64,000 nucleotides of DNA, from positions 66,044,599 through 66,108,598 of the forward strand of contig CM067084.1 of NCBI GenBank assembly GCA_034008185.1. Reading direction: 5' to 3'. The DNA is from Gorsachius magnificus. Its lineage: Eukaryota > Chordata > Aves > Pelecaniformes > Ardeidae. The translations under genes and the position numbers were made by a program. Position 1 is the first letter of the stretch; the number at the start of each line of letters is the position of its first letter. Below the pieces are notes generated by a model that was not told where the DNA came from, searched no databases, and saw nothing but the letters and a program-made list of their open reading frames with translations. Positions 14,315-25,300 of the stretch are shown here, piece after piece.

Positions 14315-15015
14315 CCCGGGGGGGAAGGTGCCGTGCAGGACCCTGTGCTGCGGGTGCGCAGGTGAGCTCCCACTGCTGTAGCGCTTCAGCGCAAATGTTT
14401 CTTTTCAGCAGGCATCTCAGCAGAGACTGCTGACTTAGAGCAAAAAAATTTGTTGATGTCTGTTTCGCTGATGGCCAGTTTTTGTGGGAAGGCAGGGCCC
14501 CTTGGAGACTGCATGCCAGGCTGTGCTGTTACCTGCTCGTGCTTAGTTAGCGGCAGACTGAGGCAGAGCTGGGGGAAAACTCAGCCTTTGCCAGGAGTGG
14601 TTCTGAGGGAAAAGAACCTGTTCACTGACGCAGAAAGTCTTTTCTTGTGCGAAGTCCCCCCGGCTCATTCAGTCTTGATTCCCGAACTGACTGGAAGCTC
14701 TTCTGCGGCAGCCATGGCGCCTCTGGGAGGGTGCTGGGGTGGCTCTGCATCGCCTGGCTGCACCTCCTGGCACAGCCTGCCTGCGGGGGCACGGCCCAGG
14801 GGACACAGTCTCCCGCCATGTGGCTTTGCCGGAGCTCAGCACTCCCCTGGCCGCTGGCACAGCTGGCACCGTTGCCTGCTGAAACACCCACCCCTGGCAG
14901 TGCCGCACAACACGACCCTGCCACCTTCCAGCCACGCCACGCTCCTGTGTCTTCACAAAAGCTGATTCACTTACGTGGGTGCCCCCAGTCCCCGCACTTG
15001 GACGACGCAGGGATT
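14315..15015. promoter_or_regulatory. GC-rich block with raised CpG content, function unknown
   Basis: This roughly 700-base patch stands out from AT-rich surroundings. I count about 30 CpG dinucleotides by eye, densest at 14315-14395 and 14640-15010. GC-rich composition makes long overlapping open frames on both strands, which I do not take as coding. It could be an alternative promoter, an enhancer, a GC-rich decayed mobile element or simply a GC patch. The observed/expected CpG ratio is probably just under the usual island threshold. Confidence 0.3.
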
Positions 15016-17616
15016 AGAGTATGAGCGTGTTTCTTCTTCCTTTCTCTCTGCCCTCTTCTACAACCCGCTACTGGGGACAGGCAGCGGCTGCCAAATTGCA
15101 TCCTACATCTGCTCATTTCCAAACGCGCCTTTGTTAGGTGCAAACGAAGGCCTCATTATTGGCTGTAAGTATGTAGTCACTCTAGGAAAATAAGCTGGTA
15201 AGTAAACATCTGAGTGAACAAATTGGTGATTTGCATCTACTTGTTCCCTGAATGCATTCACAAGTGGTAAGAAAAAGAGCCAGTGTCTCCAAATACATCC
15301 ACGTGGCATTTCCCCACAATATACTTTTTCAAATGGACCGTCTGGCTTTTGCAGCCAAGCGATATGCAGCAAAGTCTGGAAAGAAGAGAGATAAATGTGT
15401 TGGATTTAGTAATATGGAGGACCGTGGTAGAAGTACAAAGATTACTTTCCTTCTGGAATACTTCTGTTTTACTCCTAAACACAAAGTTGACCATATGGAG
15501 AACTTTTTATGTCTGAAGAAAAGCAGCTCACTAGTTCAGGTCTGTGAGGGGAACTTCTGCTTCTTACGACAATAAATCTCTGGCCTCTCAGTTCCTACAA
15601 ACTTTCCATTTTTCTGTTCAGTAGGTTCAAGTTTAGATTCAGAAACAGTATGGAATTAAAGGCGACTAAACTGTTAGAGAAACTCTTAAGTCATATTGAC
15701 TTAAGTGATGAGATCATGCCAAGAAAGTCAATACAGGCAGCTCTAGGGGAATGCTGATCAGCTGATTTATTCACCTCTGTTCTAAGCAAAAACATATGTC
15801 TAAGGAGGCTTTCAAAGCAGAACAAAAAGCTCAAAAAACCCCAAGTTTCCTTTAAACCCTTGTTGTCTTCACTCCCTTCGCTATGTATTTTTCATATAGA
15901 GATAAAACAGTATGAAGACGTGAACACACCGCATAAATGCCTTTTAAAGTATCTTTTCAATTCTGCATTCACATTTATTAAAAAATAACCTTGGATTCCA
16001 GGTTGTGTGGTTGCACATCAGTGGGGCAGGATGGGACCATATGTTTCTGTTTGCCTTGGTCACTGCTGATCTCCCTCACCCACTTTGGTTATGCTAGAGG
16101 CCACTGCCTGTGGTTTCATTAGAAATGATTTTCTGCAATTTATGCTTGCGTGTAAGGTTTTACAAAGATGACTTGACAGCCTAAGATCTAAAGTGAGTTT
16201 AGGCTTTTTCAAACTGTAGATGCACATTGCCCGCACAGGCACACAATCCCATGGTAAAAGGATGAATTTTTTTTCTTAGTCCTCTCCTATATGGAATCCA
16301 GTCTCACCCTGCCATGCAGATTTGCTGAGAATCTGTTAGTGTTATAAAGAAATGGGATGCAATTTTCGGTCTTCAAAAAACTCTCAGAAATAGAACAAAA
16401 CAAAAGTTCCAGACAAATGTACATGCCACCCAAGCATACTAGGACCACTTAGAAATATCTTCTATTTCTAGACTATAACCTTTCCCAAAAGTTAGTAAAG
16501 ATATAACATCTACAAGTCTATGCTCTGGACTGATTCAGTGTGAACTTTGATATTGTTAGTCATCCATTAGGATGAACTATAAAGCATTTACATCAAGGCA
16601 CTGAAGAAGCTTTTAAATATTGAATTTTTAATATATTTAATAGGGACTTATAAGTTTAGTTGTGATTGACTATAAAGCAAATAATGCACATCTCACATGC
16701 AAATGTGCAGCTCTGAAGATTGGCTGTGTAAATTAAACTAATTTGTGTAACTCTGCTTTTGCATGCATCTGCCTGTTTCTGTGGTAGATGGAGATATTAC
16801 CACATCACCAATGAAAACCCCCACCCAGGAGAGAATTCACATCTCTCTTCATTCAGGTCTCTGTGGCCAGAGTTTTGAGTCCGTTCTCGTAAGAATCCTT
16901 TGCATGTGTCTGGCTCTATTTATGCCTTTTCTTACATAAGAATTGAAAGGCTGTCTTCTATTCTGCTTCCATATGTAAGCATAAAGGAACACTTTTAGCC
17001 ATATGTACACTTGCTATTCTCTCCAGGATCATATTTTCTTCTTATATGTTGAGATCATTAGATGTTAGATCACCATGGTGTTGAGAGATGTGCCTTTGCC
17101 CCAAAATTCATTATCACAACTCTGTGCCACAGCAAAACCATAAAGGGATCCCTGACAAAGCAGGAACCGGCTTCTGGGAGACTTTGTGAGAACCTTTTAA
17201 TTGAGTGGGTATGGACCGACCACCATTGCTTGAAAGGACTAGTCCAGTTGTTTGAAAGGGGGAGAAGCAATGAGCGTGGTCTGGACGAGAACTGCAGCCA
17301 ACAGTGAAAGAGAGAAGGTTTAGACTGAATGTTATGGGAGAACATCATGTGGGCCCTACAGTGCTCTCTACTGAGAAGTGGTTAAATTAAACAGTTGCAT
17401 TGGATTAAAAAATAAGTAAATAAGGGGTTGGAAAAAGTCACAGAAGTGTACCTCAGGGAATGATTTTACATGGTTTCAGGAAATGACCAAATGATACGTT
17501 CATTCTTATCTCAGTGATTCATCTTAATATGAGCCAAAAGCTCTTCAAGTCTCTGAAGAGGCACACAGCTCATCATTTTTCAATGTATATAGGTGACAGA
17601 AATGAAATCCCATATT

Positions 17617-17633
17617 CTTTCTTTCTTTCTCTC
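17617..17633. repeat. (TTTC)n microsatellite, short
   Basis: About four TTTC units (CTTTCTTTCTTTCTCT). Confidence 0.85.
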
Positions 17634-18214
17634 CAACTAAGGCACTCGCTGTTAAACCTGATACACTCTGAAGGAAGGCTTTCCCCACTAGGCCCATAAA
17701 TCCTAGTGAACATAAAGATTCCCCAGTTGCTGCATGATGGAGAATTTGGATGTAACCAGATTCAAAGTTACCCTTTAATTCCTAAAGCAAAGATGCTGGT
17801 TCATTAGCACAGGAAATACTGCTCAGTACAGGGGGCTCTGATGAACCAGGCGTTAACTGATTATCTGAAAAGCATTTGTTGCATATGAAACTAGTGACCA
17901 TAAACTTGTTATATCTGTAAATAGAAATTATGACACCAGCCAATAATGTTTATATTTAATACTTTAAAAAACACCACTTTTTTTACCAAAGCCAAGATCT
18001 CTTCTGGCATAAATGATGGCAATATTATATTTAAAATTGGAATTGTAAATCTTTGGTATTGTTGAAAGAGATTGTACTGGTTGATCCAAAAGCCATGCCT
18101 GTAAAAACTTGAAAAAAGTTCTGAAAAGTCCCTGACAGAAGACATGTAGAATCATCTTTAAAAAGTAAATATAAAAAAAAAAGGGAAAATGTGAAAGTAG
18201 AAGCAGTGAATTTA

Positions 18215-18950
18215 AATTACAGGTTAAAAATGCATGCAGTGGATAAGAGAAGCTGAAGAAATCAATGCGATATTAAGTAGAAATAAAATTAAAATAGTAA
18301 GAAAGATTTTAAAGGATATTAGGAATAAAAATCACCTTAATCCTAGACTAGGTCCATTGCAATATGCAGAATCATATAAAATCAAATAATACAGAGAAGT
18401 CAGAAAATGTTCAATTAATAATTCTGTTCAGTGTTTGAAGAGAAGTAGGAGATGATATGGTGGATGAAATGAGAAGTATACCATCTGCAGTGAAAGAGAA
18501 TGTGAAACAGTATCTGCTATAATTAAATGCTATGGAAACAAAAGGCCCAGAGAACGTACAACTAGAAGTCTTAAAGGAATTATCCAAGGAATAGAAAGAG
18601 CTGAATCACTTGATGATTGAGACATAACTTTAGGACTGGACATGGATAATTACTCATGGAAGACGGGCTTGATGGAAGCTTAGATGTCGCAAACAAAAGC
18701 ACGTAAGCGTCCAGTCGGTAAAAGTTGAACTTTGACAAATTCAGCCTTGAAGGAGACAGATTTTCCTTGTATTAAGGTAGGTTAGCATGGGACCAGCTCA
18801 CCAGGGAAAGTGGCAGACTCATCAGTTGGAGACTAAAATGAAATGAGATAACTCTTAAAAGAGTTGCATCTCAGAAAAATTCTGTCCTGTGTATAGATGA
18901 GGTCAGACAAGATGATCAGAGCAGTCCCTTTTGGCCACAGGGGGCCAAAT
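18215..18950 (+). mobile_element. Ancient degenerate CR1 LINE, internally rearranged
   Basis: The left part (about 18260-18600) reads like the CR1 ORF2 segment between endonuclease and reverse transcriptase. The phrase GGCCCAGAGAACGTACAACT followed by GTCTTAAAGGAATTATCCAAGG corresponds to the PGPDGIHPRVLKELA-like block. The right part ends with GTCAGACAAGATGATCAGAG and CAGTCCCTTTTGGCC, the degenerate 3' UTR signature of older CR1 families (AGACTAGATGATC...GGTCCCTTCTGGCC). The roughly 2 kb RT core expected between them is missing, so this is either an internally deleted copy or two nested or adjacent copies. It lies in the sense direction of LDB2. Confidence 0.65.
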
Positions 18951-20044
18951 AAATTATAAATTAAACACAAACTAATTTAGAAAATGATGTTTCAGCCTGA
19001 ACTAGAAACTAATTTACTGTCTCCTGCATTAGACTCTTCCCTCTTACAATGTCTCCAGCATAACTGCCATTGATTTTTATTAATTAATGGCACATGTTTC
19101 CAATGTGGTCTGTTTTGTGGCCAGTCAGTACTTAGGTTCCTTTTGTGTTGCTGCTGTATATGCACATGTAACGAGTGATATGTAAAAAAGGACGGTAAAA
19201 GACCTTACACTCAAAAGATAACGTGAGAGACAACAGGTGGGCACAACAGTCACACTGAAGGGGGCGGAGGGTGGTACGATACCAGGTAGGACTGAAGTGT
19301 TCCTATTGAATATAATAAGGATGCCATCTGTCCAGACATGCCTGAATGTACTGTGGGGGCTTTTCATCGAGCCTGCCTGCTCTAGGAAAAGGCTCAGGAG
19401 TAGCATTAAAAATGAAAGGAGAAAATTTAATTTAATTGTCAAAGAGTCAGACTCAATAGAGGAAGGTACCACAGTCCTGCAAATACAGAAAGCACATGCA
19501 CAGAATCCAGGACTACATAAATATAAATATTTTCAATGGCCTTATTTTAGAGGATGTTGAATGTAAGGATGTTGGTATCCTTAGAGAAGCTGAACCAAGT
19601 CATTAAAGTTACTCCTTGAAAACCCTACCAGAAATATATACTTCTATTCTGTAACAGATACTTCCAAAAATCTGAGCAGTAATGGATGTTTTATCATCAG
19701 CTCCAAGAAAAGATGGGGTACCTCTCCTACTATTTAAAATAAGTCTAGAAAGGGTATGCAGTGAGAATGGTTGCTTGGACCAAGTGAGCTTTCAGATTGA
19801 GAAGAGCTGTATTCCTTCTTTCCCAATCGCTTGGAAGGGCAGAGTGTATCTGAACCCTGTGTAAGATACCCTGCTGTCAAATTCCGAGTGCCATCCTGCA
19901 CTTCACTGGGTACTTTTCACATGTTCAGACGCTGTTCTACAAGAGTCTGGTTAATTATTTTTAAAGCATGAAGACACAAAAGACAAAATAAGCCAGATAA
20001 GCATCCCCCAAACCAACTTGTAATACTTAGAATATAGTGCATTT

Positions 20045-20094
20045 CATATACATATACATATATGTAAGACTATATATAATGTATATTATATAGT
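20045..20094. repeat. AT/TATA-rich low-complexity tract
   Basis: Runs of CATATA and TATATAA with several short palindromes. Confidence 0.85.
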
Positions 20095-20300
20095 ATTTGC
20101 TTACTTATTTGTTTATTTCTGTAGCTAGCTCAACTGGCTATGCTAGATAACCTACAATGATTGCAGTATTTCTGCATCTTTGATGGACTGGGGAAAATAA
20201 TCTTAGACTATGTGCAGTGGTATGCATGTTGATACTTTGTCTACAACTGTGTGTGGCACAAGTGTGTAAAGGGTGGTAGAGAGCTTCAGACATTTATGCG

Positions 20301-20612
20301 TCATAGAATAACAGAATCATAGAATTGTTTAGGTTGGAAAAGACCTTTAAGATCATCAAGTCCAACCGTTACCCTAACCCTGCCATCCCACCACTAAACC
20401 ATGTCCCTAAGCACCCCATCTACCTGTCTTTTAAACACCTCCAGGGATGGGGACTCAACCACTTCCCTGGGTAGCCTGTTCCAATGCTTAGCAACCCTTC
20501 TGGTGAAAAAATTTTTCCTAATGTTCAGCCTAAACCTCCCCTGGTGCAACTTGAGGCCATTTCCTCTTGTCCTGTCACCCATTACCTGGGATAAGAGACC
20601 AACACCCACCAA
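20301..20612 (-). mobile_element. 5'-truncated CR1 LINE, relatively well preserved
   Basis: Read on the minus strand, an uninterrupted frame encodes the C-terminal end of CR1 ORF2, including [20 protein letters not shown] and [20 protein letters not shown], ending DMV and a stop at 20394-20399. It is followed by the 3' UTR, with GATCTTAAAGGTCTTTTCCA and CAATTCTATGATTCTGTTAT, and the tail at 20301-20325. Only the last 0.3 kb is present, the normal 5' truncation of LINE insertion. The open reading frame and intact tail make this one of the younger CR1 copies here. It is inserted antisense to LDB2. Confidence 0.95.
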
Positions 20613-20790
20613 TGTGTCATCTCTACCTCAGATGGCATTTAATGTGCACGGTGTATGATGCTCTTACCTGTAGCTCTTCCTAGAGCTTGTTAAGAAGCAG
20701 AGGCAGTGGTTTGCTTGTATGCTCATATATGCAAATACCGTGCAGAAGTACACCATGCAAACTGAAATGTGGATCATTTGAAAACTGGAA

Positions 20791-20830
20791 TTTGTCCAGT
20801 GATTTCAGTGGGCAACAGAGCAGGCCCATA
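20791..20830. repeat. Palindromic dispersed repeat, half copy
   Basis: TTTGTCCAGTGATTTCAGTG followed by GG and GAGCAGGCCCA matches one arm (TTGACTTCAATGGG ... CAGGCCC) of the same element. Only one arm is recognisable. Confidence 0.4.
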
Positions 20831-22160
20831 CTATTTGTCATCATTCCTGTTTGAAGTCCCAGCTTCTAAAGAGTTTTACAAACTGCAGCAGAAGAAAATC
20901 TGTATTTCCCAGCAACTAGTTAAAGTCATGAAGTATTGCGCTGTCTGAGGGAGAGCAAAGGTCCTCGTGGTGCAGCAAGGGAAGACAGGCACCAACGAGG
21001 ATTTTCCCTGCACCAAAACCCCAAGTCTGGGCCAAGGGTGCAGTTTTTTTGAAGGCTGCGTAAGTCAGTTTGTATTAACATCATGTCTCGTGGTCCTTGG
21101 CACAGGAAGAAGGGTTAAAAAAAAAGATTCTTATTATATTTCTGAGGGCCCGTTGGTTTTTGCATTATCATCTGTACATCTGCCTGCCTCTCTGGGTGTC
21201 TAGTTATCAGTTGTACTGTGGCCTTCCAAAAATGCGGTGTGTATTTATCTTTTCAGCTGCTTTTTCAGTCTGCTTTTTTTTCTGTAGAAATGTAATGAAT
21301 GTATAGTGCAAGCTGAGGTGTTCCTAATATCCCCGTAATTTGGAATTCAGGTGCATTAAAGGAAATTGGTGACGCTATTCCTTGTCCAGTCAGTACTTAT
21401 CTCGAGTTGTTTTATTTTTCCTAAAAATTGAACAGTTGCAATCCCAATACAAATGTTATATAATGTATCATTACTTATGAAAGCAGAGCTATTGATTGCA
21501 AAACATAAGTGACGGCAGATAGCTGCTTTTGTTTCTTACTGTGTTTGGCCTCACCATCTCAATCCTTAGACAGCAACTCTTTTTCTTCCTCTGTACAAGG
21601 CACATTTCATATTGTATTACTGAAATGTACAGCTGTGTTTAGTAGCTCCATCCTCACACATTTAAGAATAGCCGTGCCTGATTTTTTTGAGATTGTGCCA
21701 ATATTCCAAATGGCTTCTCTTTTGTTTTTGAGAAGTTAAAGCTTAATTTTGGCATTTATCAGTTCTGAAGTTATGTTTGGTTTCAACAGCTTTTTTTCTG
21801 AGATTCATCATCTGAAATAACCCGCAGTAATTACAAGATTTTTTCAGGGTATTGCTGATCACCTCCTGCACGTGTTTTTTTGAGAGAGGCGTGGGGCAGG
21901 GCGCTAGGAAGCGTGCGGGTGGGTGCGAGCCCTGGCCGGGGAGTGCTCCCCGACGGCTGCCCGTGCCATGGGGTGTCAACAGCAATCCACCTCGATGGCT
22001 TCCTGATCTTCAATCAGTCTTTATGGCCCCTCGTCGCTTGTTGTTCAAGCTGTGTGTCACAGCCAGTCACAACAGTTACTTCAAGCAAATTTTCACACTC
22101 TTTGGCTCAAACTGCTGGCAGCATTCCTAAAGACTCTGAGGAAATAATTCCACAAAGTGG

Positions 22161-22350
22161 CATAAATTAATGTGACTAATTAACATGATGTTAATTATTT
22201 GTAAATTGTATGTTTGGATACACATTACTTGAGAGGCATATGTTACATTCAATGTTTACTGAAACAAGTGACTGCTAATCGCATCTCCTGAGTGTTCCTT
22301 TCACAACAGTCAGCAAATAGAGGCTTCTCTAAAAATAAAAATTGTGTCCT
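22161..22350. promoter_or_regulatory. Candidate homeodomain-binding block
   Basis: It contains a perfect inverted repeat with arms TAATTAACAT (22177-22186) and ATGTTAATTA (22188-22197) around one G, giving two outward TAATTA sites. The flanks are unique-looking. TAATTA is the core bound by LIM-homeodomain and other homeodomain proteins; use in vivo is inference. Confidence 0.25.
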
Positions 22351-25300
22351 AAGGGAATGCATGAACTATAGCATGCAGTGAAATGAGGAACTGGAGTAGA
22401 GAGTTACCTTCATGTCGGCCTGAGAAACGCATCGGAATGAGTTTCGTAGGTAGTAACTACTTTCACCTCGCATATAAGTTCAGGACGTATGTAGTATATT
22501 AGCAGAATGTTTTTAAATTATCCTTTTACAAGCCTGTGGAAAAAATAAATGGATCTCACGTAATTAAAAGTTGCATACAAGGACAAGACCTCAGTTTAGG
22601 GTTGGAAAAGCAACAATAACACAGTTGTTTTCTAACTTTTGAGTTTCTGATGTGATGCTGAAAGGGTTCTCCTGCATCATTAGCGGTGGATGCACGGTGC
22701 CCAGTGCTAAGTGCAAGGAGGGCATGACTACGACATGTGACTACTATGACCTGTGACTTTCTCAGCACCCGAGAACCTCATTCGGTGGGTTACAAACAGT
22801 CTACAGACAACTGCTCCAACTGCACCTGGTAAGAGACTCAGGTACAGGCTATACTGAGCCCACACAGGCTCTCGCGTGCTCTGGAGGCCATCAACACATC
22901 ATGCTGGTGCCCATCATTGCACACTGCTTTTGCAAACAGGGAGTTTGGTTTTGACTGACAGTACTAAAGGGGTATAACAGAGCAGTGCAGTAAGTCCAGT
23001 GGTGTGGGACCACTGGCCACCATGTCATATAATCCTTTTATTAAATTGCTCCAGCTCCATTATTTAGGGTTGTTTTCTCATTACTGCTGCCAGAAAGTTA
23101 TTTTAGAATACAAGGCGGTAATGCTTAGAAACTCTTTTGTAATTTCTAGATTACATTTCTCCATGATTGCTTAGAGCTATTTTTTTGTCACGTCAACATT
23201 CTCTTTTAGATTAAATAGTTCTTTTACCTCTCCCATGTTTCCCCCCCAATTTCATTTACATCACATCTTTCAAAGTGCAGGTCCATGGAAGCTTAATTAC
23301 TTTAAATGCTGGGTTATTTTCCTGCCACAGCAGCTCCCTAAACTCACTCGCCACCTGACCGCACATGCGCTAGTGGTGGTGCAAAGGAGAGGGAGGGACC
23401 ATGTGGCTTGAATAGAAAGAGAGAGAAATGCAGATATATAGAAAAAAGAACAGGCATAAGGTAGCTGTGAATTGCATCAGTTTAAGCTGCCATGGTACAA
23501 CACCTTCAGGCTTCACTTTTCTGTACTGAAAACATTAGCTCTTATTTAATCTCTTCTCATGAAATGAACTCTGAACCCTTCCGATCAAACCCTTCTCTTC
23601 GTCTTTTCTAGTTCAAGTGTTGTGAAGAGCTGTGACACTGTGGGTTGCTTTCAGTTACAGAGCGTGGATGGCCAGAGCCATTCAAAGCACCCTCATATTG
23701 TCTGCCTTTGCCTCCGGCCTTCCTGTGCCAGCCCCATGGGGATGTCTTAGATACCCTACAGTGTCTCAGATGGCATCAGACACTGGCCATCTCAGTCAAG
23801 CCCTGAATGACTGACAGTTTTAGATGTAAAATTTAATCTCCTGCTGTGAGATTTATGTTATTCCTGAGTCAGCAACCTTGATATTATTGAAATATTCTTG
23901 AATTTAAAAAAAAGTAATCCCATTTTCTACAGTTTAAAACTGAACAAACACCATATTGAGTATTATTGGAATCTTTTACTGCACAGAATAAGTCTCAATT
24001 TCTTGAACTATTCAGTTGGCAGCTGCAGAAAACGCCATCTCTAAGAGATGTACTTTAAGCAGCCAGATCCGAAGGGGAGAGTATGGTCAGTACAGACAGA
24101 ACATTTGGTGACTGAGGTGCCTGATCTAACGGCCTCTGATGTATTTTATTGTGAAAAGTACGGATTTTTCAGAAGTGGATTTTCAATCACAGTAACAACC
24201 ATATCCTGGATACTAGGGAAACCTTTGCATTTTATCCTTTCTCTTCATCCTACCATACTTCTATTCTTGCTTCAATGCATCAAGGCATTCGAGCTTCCCA
24301 GTAAAGAAAAAGGTTTTGACTTTGGGTTTTTTTTTTAACACAGGCAAATAACATGTCTCCTTAACTTCCTTTTTCTTTTGAAATTACAGAAACTGGTTTT
24401 GTGGCAAGTTAAAAAATAAAATTTCATCTGAAACAAACATCTAGCCTGGAAAATTTCAGCTAAATAATTACAGCTTGGCAAAGACATAAGCAACTGAAAC
24501 CCACGTATTATATTAAAAAATATTAAGCAAACTTAACTGGAGCTCTTGTCTATAATAAAAATGTATGCAGGCGTACATATGTATATACTGTGCTATTTTC
24601 TTATATATGTAATGAATAATGCAGTTCATTATTTTTGGAACTGTGTCATTTGCAGTACTCTTTCAAGCCAGCTCCTGAATTCAATGGGGCTCATTGTATA
24701 TGTAAAGTTTAATACATGCATAACTCTTTGCAGGATCATATTCTACAATATTAATGTGGTATTCACATTATGAATTTACCTGCCTGAAAATCCAGAATAT
24801 TTTAAAATACGCATACTGGCAATTAAATTACAAACCCAAGCATTCTACATTTTCATGCTTTCTTTGTGTAAACCAGTTGTATTATATTGAAAAAAAGACA
24901 GCATGTGACTCCTTTTTTTTTTTTCCCAAATAAGTTATTGTGGCTTTTTAGTCTCTTTTTTTTTCCTTTCTGCTGGAAGAGGAAGGGAAGGGAAGATACA
25001 TTCAAACACAGATTTTATGTTGTGCTTGTTTAGGAATTGTTTCGACAGCTGGGCGCGTGAATCCTCTACTGGCAGGGGTGGGGTGGAAGGCCCAGTTGCT
25101 GTTGTGCTGGGGCGCAGATGTTCAGCAGGCTGGTTTGGGACCTTTGTTGACTTTGCTCAACTTGAATGAAGAGCCTTCCACCAGCAGATACTCTGGAAGT
25201 CTGTTTTGTGACCAGGACTCTGATCTGTTTGAGCGCTCTTGACTGTTAAGTTAAAAGGAAAACTCAACTCTGTGCATGGGTGGGCACTGAGACTGGGATT

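Noticed and set aside
14450..15024. Overlapping open frames on both strands (up to 171 codons)
   Set aside because: They sit in a GC-rich patch, overlap in several frames, and have low-complexity Ala/Pro/Ser-rich content without any domain.
17060..17400. Possible further CR1 copy (GAAGGTTTAGACTGAATGTT)
   Set aside because: Only one short phrase resembles CR1. The flanks do not follow the expected order.
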